DNA of 5,598 nt from the NCBI GenBank assembly GCA_938036845.1, contig CALHWA010000057.1, positions 1-5,598 of the forward strand, read 5' to 3'. The notes under the pieces were generated by a model. That model searched no databases, was not told the origin of the DNA, and was given only the letters and a program-made list of their open reading frames with translations. This stretch comes from an uncultured Candidatus Saccharibacteria bacterium (GTDB taxonomy: Bacteria; Patescibacteriota; Saccharimonadia; Saccharimonadales; Saccharimonadaceae). Within the stretch, counting starts at the first letter, position 1, and each line of letters begins with the position of its first letter. Both the position numbers and the translations under genes were made by a program. Of this stretch, positions 1 to 4,982 are shown piece by piece.

Positions 1-1376
1 CTCTGGGCCTCAGCTACCAATCCGTCCTCAAGCTTATCGACGCCAAGAATGACCCCATTACTAATGATACCGACCCCATCGCCACCGTCCTGGCGGACAA
101 CCAGCCCCTCACCACCGACCGCCTGCGTCTCGTGACGAGCTCTGGCAAGACGCCGATCATCTCACTCGTCATTTCGCCCGTCAGCAGTGAGCCAGGTAGT
201 GGAGTCATCGTCGTCTTTCGTGATGTGACGAAGGAAAAGGCCGAGGAACGCCAAAAAGCCGAGTTCATCAGCACCGCCAGCCACGAGATGCGTACCCCTG
301 TGGCATCGATCGAGGGCTACCTTGGCCTCACCCTGAACCCCGCTACTGCCACCATCGACCAGCGCGCCCGCGACTTCATTACCAAAGCCCACCGCTCGGC
401 TGAGCACCTCGGCCGGCTCTTTCAAGACCTGCTGGACGTAAGCAAAGCCGACGATGGCCGCCTGCAGAGCAATCCTGAAGCGATCGACCTCATCCCCTTT
501 GTCAGCGACATTGTGGAGGGGCTACGCCACAAGGCCGAGGACAAAAAGCTCCAGCTTATCTTCAAGCCACGCCCTGGCACAACTGGCGGTGAGCATAGCG
601 CTACCTTTACTAGCCGGACGCTTAGCCCTGCCTTTTATGTCTCTGTCGACCCAGACCAGCTGCGTGAGGTGCTTGATAATCTGGTGGAGAATGCTATCAA
701 ATACACCCCCAGTGGGCGTGTAACGGTGGATGTGACTGGTGGTAGTGGGCGCGTGACGATCGCCATTGCCGATACTGGCATCGGCATACCAGTGGAAGAT
801 CAGTCACACCTCTTCCAGAAGTTCTATCGGGTGGATAATTCGGACACGCGCGAGATTGGCGGCACCGGCCTCGGGCTCTACCTCAGTCGCCGCCTCACAG
901 AGGTGATGGGTGGCCGCTTGTGGGTGGAGAGTGCGTACCGGCAGGGAAGTACCTTCTTCCTTGAGCTCCCACGTATGAGCGAGCATGATACCCAAACCGC
1001 CCTCGCTGCCAAAGCCAAGGCAGTAGCACAAGCCGCCAAGGCAACTCCGCCTCGCCCAGTGCCGGCTTTTGCCACGACCGCACTCCAGAGCCAAGGCTTT
1101 TTGCCACAGCCACGCTCAGCTACTCGCACCCAGCGCCCAGCCCAAAAGAACAGCCGCACAGCCACGCCACCCACAGCAAAAAACGTCCAATCTACCACTG
1201 TTACCGTTGCCCAGGCTGCTCCTTCCACTCCCTCAAGCGCCACACCACCATCTGCGCCAAGTACGTCGCCCACGGCGCATATCATCGCCACCAGTCAGCC
1301 TCGGCGTAGCCCCACTCGCGTCCGCGATGTCCTCACTACGCCGCGCTCTGCTGCGCCACCACGGGCAGTGCGGTAG
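1..1376 (+). CDS. PAS-domain sensor histidine kinase, 3' part, with basic low-complexity C-terminal tail (5' end outside window)
   Basis: The frame is open from base 3 to the TAG at 1374-1376, giving 457 visible residues; the GTG at 132 lies inside the domain and is not the start. Residues 1 to about 80 look like the end of a PAS domain, finishing in VVVFRDVTKEK. The DHp helix follows with the H box ASHEMRTP, phospho-acceptor His94 (codon 282-284). The HATPase domain shows the N box (DNLVENAIKYTP, Asn230), G1 (ADTGIGIP, Asp257), F box (LFQKFYRVD) and G2 (GGTGLGLYLS, 286-293), so the kinase should be active by family rules. About 15 extra residues sit just before the N box. The catalytic core ends near residue 324. 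The last 133 residues (bases 975-1373) are Ala/Pro/Thr/Ser-rich with 17 Lys/Arg against 3 Asp/Glu, and are probably disordered. Any sensor or membrane segments lie upstream of the window. The partner is probably the regulator at 2288. The stimulus is unknown. Confidence 0.95.
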   Translation, partial: LGLSYQSVLKLIDAKNDPITNDTDPIATVLADNQPLTTDRLRLVTSSGKTPIISLVISPVSSEPGSGVIVVFRDVTKEKAEERQKAEFISTASHEMRTPVASIEGYLGLTLNPATATIDQRARDFITKAHRSAEHLGRLFQDLLDVSKADDGRLQSNPEAIDLIPFVSDIVEGLRHKAEDKKLQLIFKPRPGTTGGEHSATFTSRTLSPAFYVSVDPDQLREVLDNLVENAIKYTPSGRVTVDVTGGSGRVTIAIADTGIGIPVEDQSHLFQKFYRVDNSDTREIGGTGLGLYLSRRLTEVMGGRLWVESAYRQGSTFFLELPRMSEHDTQTALAAKAKAVAQAAKATPPRPVPAFATTALQSQGFLPQPRSATRTQRPAQKNSRTATPPTAKNVQSTTVTVAQAAPSTPSSATPPSAPSTSPTAHIIATSQPRRSPTRVRDVLTTPRSAAPPRAVR

Positions 1377-1470
1377 CTCCTATCTCGCTGACAATAAGCT
1401 ACAGAGGCCGATATCTCCATGATACTGACCTCGGTATACTAAAATTACTGTATCGCCTTCTATTGCAGTA

Positions 1471-1520
1471 AAGGAGCGAGCCCTATAACGGGTAAAACCC
1501 TAGGCTACTACTATGCTCTT
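1471..1520. other. nested inverted repeats between convergent gene ends (possible 3'-end structure)
   Basis: The gap between two convergent genes holds three nested arm pairs: AAGgAGC (1471-1477) with GCTCTT (1515-1520), AGCCcTA (1479-1485) with TAGGCT (1501-1506), and GGGT (1490-1493) with ACCC (1497-1500). A further pair, TTACTG (1445-1450) with CAGTAA (1466-1471), lies just upstream. Read on the - strand, that pair is followed by TTTT and could be a weak terminator of the 1519-1974 gene. No strong T-run follows any arm on the + strand, so an intrinsic terminator is not established. Processing or stabilising 3' structures are equally possible. Confidence 0.25.
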
Positions 1521-1974
1521 ACGACCGAGACTGAATCTTCTTGCGCTGTGATTTACTACATTCCATCTGCCCGTTGAACAGATATACCGCAGCAGCGCTA
1601 AGAGCCATTGCTTCAGTACCACACGCTACCCCGTGCATCACCGCTTCTTCCATCTGGCGATGCTCGAGCTCATCGATGTTTGAGAACCCCTCGGCAGCAG
1701 CAATATCCTCATCTGTCGTCATCACATGCTCAGCGACTGGATTAAGCAGGTTGCCCACTGGCTCCATATTGCCACTGTCATGATAGAGACTAATGCCTGT
1801 TGCGGCTGTTAGAGTCGCACCAATGGTGGCCAGCATCCCCAATGCTCGCGCAACTTTCTCACGCCGCGAGGATCGCTCGGGCGATTGTAATTTTTCTGCA
1901 AAACGCGTGACCCAGCTTGGCTTCTCGCTTTTGTGCCGTGCCCCAGCGTGTCGCATTTGTTGTGTTGTTGTCAT
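1519..1974 (-). CDS. small two-helix membrane protein of unknown function
   Basis: This gene encodes 151 residues and I do not recognise the family. It starts at ATG (complement of 1972-1974) and ends in TAA. The N-terminal 42 residues are polar and basic (RSSRREK near 35-40). A hydrophobic stretch at about 43-64 (ALGMLATIGATLTAATG) and another at about 112-134 (around ACGTEAMALSAAAVYLF) can form two membrane helices. The roughly 47-residue loop between them is acidic (TTDEDIAAAE, DELEH), and the C-terminus is basic (KSQRKK). By the positive-inside rule both ends are cytoplasmic and the acidic loop is outside. The start is supported by a GAGGAAG Shine-Dalgarno site 7 bases upstream and a near-consensus promoter. 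The gene is convergent with the kinase and divergent from the regulator. A role in the same signalling system is possible only by position. The loop contains no cysteine, and no catalytic motif is visible. Confidence 0.8.
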   Translation of the reverse strand: MTTTQQMRHAGARHKSEKPSWVTRFAEKLQSPERSSRREKVARALGMLATIGATLTAATGISLYHDSGNMEPVGNLLNPVAEHVMTTDEDIAAAEGFSNIDELEHRQMEEAVMHGVACGTEAMALSAAAVYLFNGQMECSKSQRKKIQSRS

Positions 1975-1981
1975 AGTTCAT

Positions 1982-1988
1982 CTTCCTC
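1982..1988 (-). promoter_or_regulatory. Shine-Dalgarno site of the membrane-protein gene
   Basis: The - strand reads GAGGAAG followed by 7 bases and then ATG at 1974-1972. Spacing and complementarity to the 16S rRNA 3' end are both good. This selects the first Met over a second in-frame Met at codon 7. It is the clearest ribosome binding site in the window. Confidence 0.7.
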
Positions 1989-2001
1989 TGTTAGAGACAA
2001 T

Positions 2002-2030
2002 ATAATACCACAGTATATATTTATAGTCAA
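2002..2030 (-). promoter_or_regulatory. sigma70-type promoter of the membrane-protein gene
   Basis: On the - strand, TTGACT (complement of 2025-2030; consensus TTGACA) is followed by a 17-base spacer and TATTAT (complement of 2002-2007; consensus TATAAT). This is five of six matches in each box with ideal spacing. The predicted transcript start is near 1995, giving a leader of about 20 bases that includes the Shine-Dalgarno site. The surroundings are AT-rich (1995-2040), in contrast to the GC-rich genes. Confidence 0.65.
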
Positions 2031-2256
2031 TAGTTACATATCTACGCCCAAAACCTCCAAACCTCTCATACTTATAGCTAGACTCACAGTACCCATGCCG
2101 AAGATATGCACAGAGCGCTCCCGCTTCGCTTCATCACTGGCCTTCAGATACGTTTTTCCAATCTCTCTATGCAAATCCAATTGTGCGCCCACACCACCAC
2201 TGAGGCGGCTCTTTCTATCACTTTCTCTCAAAAAAACCACAAGCACTATGGTATTT

Positions 2257-2277
2257 TTGCCGACAATTGCGTACAAT
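2257..2277 (+). repeat. tandem 11-mer direct repeat with putative -10 box, upstream of the response regulator
   Basis: TTGCCGACAAT (2257-2267) and TTGCGTACAAT (2267-2277) agree at 9 of 11 positions, share one base and have a period of 10 bases, about one helical turn. The second copy ends in TACAAT (2272-2277), a five-of-six match to the -10 consensus, only 10 bases before the ATG at 2288. The same stretch contains the dyad ATTG-CGTA-CAAT (2266-2277). No good -35 box is seen at 17 bases spacing. It may be a promoter combined with an operator. Function is inferred from position only. Confidence 0.45.
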
Positions 2278-2287
2278 AGAGGGTGAT

Positions 2288-3859
2288 ATGACAAAGGTTA
2301 AGATTCTGCTTGTCGAAGACGACAAAAGCCTGCGCGAAATATACGGAGTACGCCTGTTGGCCGAGGGGTATGACATCGTGTCGGCTGGCGATGGGGAAGA
2401 AGCACTCGCCATGGCTATCAAAGAACGTCCGCAGCTCATCATCAGCGATGTGATGATGCCTAAGATTAGTGGCTTCGACATGCTCGATATCTTGCGCAGT
2501 ACCACCGAGACGCGCGGCATCAAGGTGATTATTATGACGGCACTCTCTAGCCAAGACCAGCGCATGCGCGGTGAAGCACTAGGAGCAGACCGCTACCTCG
2601 TCAAATCGCAGGTTGGGATTGAAGATGTGGTGCGGGCCGTACACGACGTCCTTGGTGATACAGGGGTGAGCCACCGGCCGGCAGCACGCACCACTCCTGA
2701 GCCTCAGCCAAGCGCACCAGCTATGCCCGTGCCACCAGCCAGCCAGCCCACCACACTGCCGCAGCCCACAGCGCCATTCTCCACACCGCGGCCGGCTAGC
2801 CTGGGTGAGCGAGTGATCCACCCGCTACAGTCTTCTATGCCGAGGCCAGATTATGCCAGCTTAATAGATGACGAGCTCGATGCCGCCAATGGTGCTTCAC
2901 AGCCCACAGCGCCGCAGCCGCCAGCCGAGCCCACTACGCCACAGCCATTTACCTTGCCACCAGCCAAAGAGGCACCAGAGGCCGAGATCGTCACGCATCA
3001 CGATGAGCACCCAGCCCCTGCTAGTAGCGCGCCAAGCCCAGCCGAAGCTCCGCACCCACACACACCGCCAGCCAGCGATGCGCCCACTGCTCAGCCACCA
3101 CTCATCAACGATATTATTACGCCGCACAGCACCGCGCCATCGGGTATTCCAGAGATTAAGCATCAGACAGCGGCAAACAAACCGCCACTACCGCCACACC
3201 ACACCCACACTCCAGCAGACGACGAAGCCGAGCTGGCCGAAGCTCTGCGCATGAGCACACAGCAGGCCGATGATGAGGCAGACACCGATGCAGCTGCCTA
3301 CCAGCCAAGCCAAAACCAGCTCGTGACGGACGCCGTAGCCAACCTCACCGAGCAGATGGACACCATTCCGACCCCTGTTGAGCCGCTAACGCCAGCCACC
3401 ACGGCACATAACACATCAGCGCCAAGCCATCCAGCACCAGCAGCCTCAGCGCAGCCACCAGCTACTCACCACGAGCATCACGAGGATTCACCAGCTCATC
3501 CTGCTGCTGATAGTGCAGCCATTGCGCCGCACAGCACACAAGCCATTGCTGCAGACCCGTCTGATGCACTAGCCGCGGCGTTGCTCCAGGGCAGTGCAGC
3601 CGCTCATCCGTCGGTCTCACCAGTCGATCATCCACTCTACGATGCCATCCGCCCAGCTCCCGTTGCTACAGCGCATTCTGCTCCAGCACAGCCCGTCAAC
3701 GCCGCAGCAGGGCAACCATCAATCACTCATCATGCAGCATCAGCGCCTCAGCCAGAAGCCGCGCCTTCGCGTCCAGCCCCAGCCATACAGCACAGCCACG
3801 ACAACCTCAGTTTCGAAGAGACTGAGCGGGCAACACCATCATCGGCCGGGTCGCACTAA
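2288..3859 (+). CDS. response regulator: receiver domain plus ~395-residue acidic Pro/Ala/His-rich tail, no output domain
   Basis: The protein has 523 residues from the ATG at 2288, preceded by AGAGGGTGAT, which resembles the extended Shine-Dalgarno sequence. A TTG at 2267 would add seven residues but falls inside the putative promoter. Residues 1-125 form a complete receiver: acidic pocket Glu10/Asp11 (LLVEDD), phospho-acceptor Asp54 (ISDVMMPK), switch Thr84 (IMTALS) and Lys106 (YLVKS). From about residue 128 to the end the sequence is low complexity, rich in Pro, Ala, Thr, Ser, Gln and His (about 28 His). Asp/Glu number about 44 against 12 Lys/Arg. It has degenerate repeats: QPTAP twice, PHST twice, and His clusters such as THHDEH and THHEHHED. 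Two more ordered islands occur near 310-355 (acidic, helix-prone) and at the C-terminus (NLSFEETERATP). I see no helix-turn-helix, GGDEF, HD-GYP or other output domain. The upstream kinase is the likely phosphodonor. Output is probably by protein contact, which is inference. Confidence 0.9.
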   Translation: MTKVKILLVEDDKSLREIYGVRLLAEGYDIVSAGDGEEALAMAIKERPQLIISDVMMPKISGFDMLDILRSTTETRGIKVIIMTALSSQDQRMRGEALGADRYLVKSQVGIEDVVRAVHDVLGDTGVSHRPAARTTPEPQPSAPAMPVPPASQPTTLPQPTAPFSTPRPASLGERVIHPLQSSMPRPDYASLIDDELDAANGASQPTAPQPPAEPTTPQPFTLPPAKEAPEAEIVTHHDEHPAPASSAPSPAEAPHPHTPPASDAPTAQPPLINDIITPHSTAPSGIPEIKHQTAANKPPLPPHHTHTPADDEAELAEALRMSTQQADDEADTDAAAYQPSQNQLVTDAVANLTEQMDTIPTPVEPLTPATTAHNTSAPSHPAPAASAQPPATHHEHHEDSPAHPAADSAAIAPHSTQAIAADPSDALAAALLQGSAAAHPSVSPVDHPLYDAIRPAPVATAHSAPAQPVNAAAGQPSITHHAASAPQPEAAPSRPAPAIQHSHDNLSFEETERATPSSAGSH

Positions 3860-3885
3860 AAAGCGTATCCATATCGCTTCACGCG

Positions 3886-3894
3886 TGCTATACT
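3886..3894 (+). promoter_or_regulatory. extended -10 promoter candidate for the small Pro-rich gene
   Basis: TGCTATACT is a TGn extended -10 with a five-of-six hexamer (TATACT, 3889-3894). The predicted start is near 3901. That would give a leader of about 21 bases to the ATG at 3922, including GGAG. No -35 box is evident, which is typical of extended -10 promoters. Confidence 0.45.
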
Positions 3895-3921
3895 AGGTAA
3901 TCATCATGCATGGAGCCTGTT

Positions 3922-4188
3922 ATGCCCGATCGATCACCATTCGACTACCCATTCCATAAACAACCTCCCGATGACCCTGTCACTGGCCCTGCTGCGCGAT
4001 GCAACGATCCACTACAAGCTGATAGCCGCCAGCGTCCATCGCTTGAGTATCCACTTGATGTGCCAGAGGTCAAACCTAGCTGGTTCTTCACGCGCATTTG
4101 TGCCATTGGCCAGGTTGCTCTTCGCGGCGCGCGGAGCGTTGTCTCGGCAGCTACTCGGCCGTGGTCGCGTCACACTCATCAGCATTAA
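3922..4188 (+). CDS. small Pro-rich hypothetical protein with C-terminal hydrophobic/amphipathic segment
   Basis: The gene encodes 88 residues from the ATG at 3922, chosen because GGAG (3912-3915) lies 6 bases upstream. An in-frame ATG at 3910 would add four residues (MEPV) but lacks a ribosome site. I do not recognise the family. The first half is polar and proline-rich with aromatic residues (FDYPFHKQPPDDP, LEYPLDVPE). The second half has a stretch starting at WFFTRICAIGQVALRGA whose arginines fall roughly on one helical face, so it may be an amphipathic membrane-surface helix rather than a true membrane span. The end is basic and His-rich (SRHTHQH). Codon use resembles the neighbours, and a competing frame at 3971-4192 is less convincing. 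The gene starts 62 bases after the regulator stop and ends 65 bases before the pseudouridine synthase. It could be lineage-specific. Whether it is translated is uncertain. Confidence 0.6.
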   Translation: MPDRSPFDYPFHKQPPDDPVTGPAARCNDPLQADSRQRPSLEYPLDVPEVKPSWFFTRICAIGQVALRGARSVVSAATRPWSRHTHQH

Positions 4189-4238
4189 TTGAGAGAGTTA
4201 GCGGCACAGAGCCGAGCCTTCGGTCAGCACGTCCTCAG

Positions 4239-4247
4239 TGATATAAT
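4239..4247 (+). promoter_or_regulatory. extended -10 promoter abutting the pseudouridine synthase start
   Basis: TGATATAAT is a perfect TGn-TATAAT extended -10 (hexamer 4242-4247). Only six bases (AGAGGC) separate it from the ATG at 4254, so a start seven bases downstream of the hexamer falls on the A of ATG. AGAGG is one base from the ATG, too close for an ordinary Shine-Dalgarno site, which favours a leaderless transcript. No convincing -35 box is seen; TTCGGT at the 17-base position is poor. Confidence 0.55.
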
Positions 4248-4253
4248 AGAGGC

Positions 4254-4937
4254 ATGTCGACTACTCGCCTCAACAAACACATTGCGCTTGCGCTGGGCCT
4301 GTCGCGCCGCCAAGCGGATGACCTGATCGCCGCTGGAGATGTCGTGGTTGATGGCGAGGTAGCTGTGCTGGGCGCTCGCCTCCAGCCAGGTAGCCATGTG
4401 ACGGTACAGGGCACACCACTACCCGAGCAGGTTACTTACCGCACTATTATGCTCAACAAGCCAGTCGGTTACGTTTGCTCACGCAAACAACAGGGGTCAC
4501 AGCCCACTATTTATAGCCTTTTACCAACAGAATTACATGCTCTTAAGCCCGTCGGTCGGCTTGATGCCGATAGCTCCGGCTTGCTCTTACTCAGCAACAA
4601 CGGCGACTTTGCTTACCGCATGACCCATCCGCAGTTTGCCAAGGTCAAAGAATACCGCGTCCGGCTCGACCACCCGCTTGAGCCTCTCCACCAGCAGATG
4701 ATCAGCGACTACGGCATCCAGCTGGCCGATGGCACCAGCCGGCTCATCCTCACGCGTCTCCGGCCCGATAGCCGCACCGAGTGGCACATTAGCATGAGTG
4801 AGGGCCGCAACCGCCAGATCCGCCGCACCTTCGCCGCTCTGGGCTACACTGTCACGCGCCTGCACCGCACGCACTTTGGCAGCTATAGCCTGGGCAAGCT
4901 ACCACGAGGCAAGTGGCAGGACGTAGCTGAGCAGTAG
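4254..4937 (+). CDS. RsuA/RluB/RluE/RluF-family rRNA pseudouridine synthase
   Basis: The 227-residue enzyme should isomerise a specific uridine of ribosomal RNA to pseudouridine in the cytoplasm. An S4 RNA-binding domain occupies about residues 4-55 (LNKHIALALGLSRRQADDLI, then VVVDG). The catalytic domain opens at IMLNKPVGYVCS and carries the family signature VGRLDADSSGLLLLSNNGD with catalytic Asp104. Further family blocks are KEYRV (132-136), MSEGRNRQIRR (181-191) and LHRTHFGSYSLGKLPRGKWQ (203-222). The Arg/Gln-rich EGRNRQIRR block is usual in this family. Length matches compact RsuA (about 231 in E. coli) and lacks the long C-terminal tail of E. coli RluB. Whether the target is 16S (RsuA-like) or 23S (RluB-like) rRNA cannot be decided by eye, so no symbol is given. 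It lies 45 bases before der on the same strand, a plausible ribosome-maturation pair. Confidence 0.93.
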   Translation: MSTTRLNKHIALALGLSRRQADDLIAAGDVVVDGEVAVLGARLQPGSHVTVQGTPLPEQVTYRTIMLNKPVGYVCSRKQQGSQPTIYSLLPTELHALKPVGRLDADSSGLLLLSNNGDFAYRMTHPQFAKVKEYRVRLDHPLEPLHQQMISDYGIQLADGTSRLILTRLRPDSRTEWHISMSEGRNRQIRRTFAALGYTVTRLHRTHFGSYSLGKLPRGKWQDVAEQ

Positions 4938-4964
4938 GGCACTGCAAATCCACTCGCGCTTTCA

Positions 4965-4973
4965 TGATATAAT
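4965..4973 (+). promoter_or_regulatory. extended -10 promoter just upstream of der
   Basis: TGATATAAT (hexamer 4968-4973) is identical to the element before the pseudouridine synthase. The ATG of der is at 4983, nine bases after the hexamer, so the predicted start near 4980 leaves a leader of about three bases. GAGAG (4974-4978) could act as a weak ribosome site only if transcription starts further upstream, for example by readthrough from the preceding gene. Confidence 0.5.
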
Positions 4974-4982
4974 GAGAGCATT

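Larger units (their letters stand above)
1975..2287. other. 313-base divergent intergenic region
   Basis: This is the only gap above 300 bases. The left end holds the leader and promoter of the - strand gene. The right end holds the putative promoter and repeat of the response regulator gene. The middle (about 2035-2210) is of mixed composition with no convincing gene, RNA or strong hairpin. An imperfect 10-base tandem duplication, CTTTCTATCA then CTTTCTCTCA, lies at 2211-2230 and is followed by a run of A. A - strand open frame (2034-2294) crosses the region, but it overlaps the regulator's start and lacks a visible ribosome site, so it is not called. Confidence 0.6.

Noticed and set aside
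132..134. GTG as the kinase start
   Set aside because: The frame is open back to base 3 and the upstream residues continue the PAS domain, so the gene begins outside the window.
878..1291. 137-codon reverse-strand frame over the kinase tail
   Set aside because: It is a shadow of the GC-rich Pro/Ala tail; the + strand kinase frame is continuous with a clear catalytic domain.
1069..1422. 117-codon + strand frame overlapping the kinase tail
   Set aside because: It is a Pro/His-rich +1 shadow of low-complexity codons with no ribosome site.
2034..2294. 86-codon reverse-strand open frame across the intergenic region
   Set aside because: It begins inside the response regulator, covers that gene's promoter, shows no ribosome site, uses AGA/ATA/TTG codons unlike its neighbours, and matches no recognisable family. 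Its stop lies 4 bases before the -35 of the next gene, so a remnant is conceivable but unsupported.
2868..3254. 128-codon + strand frame inside the regulator tail
   Set aside because: It is an out-of-frame reading of the repetitive tail, without start signals.
2669..3856. Tandem-repeat or CRISPR-like array in the regulator tail
   Set aside because: Repeated blocks are short (13-14 bases), irregularly spaced and in frame with coding sequence; there is no constant repeat-spacer period.
3858..3880. Hairpin AAGCG/CGCTT after the regulator stop as a terminator
   Set aside because: The stem is only five base pairs with a nine-base loop and no T-run follows; it overlaps the next promoter region.
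3971..4192. 73-codon frame overlapping the small Pro-rich gene
   Set aside because: It has no Shine-Dalgarno site and less natural residue composition than the frame starting at 3922, which also has a promoter candidate.
4212..4225. CCGA/TCGG hairpin before the pseudouridine synthase
   Set aside because: A four-base-pair stem without a T-run is expected by chance at this GC content.
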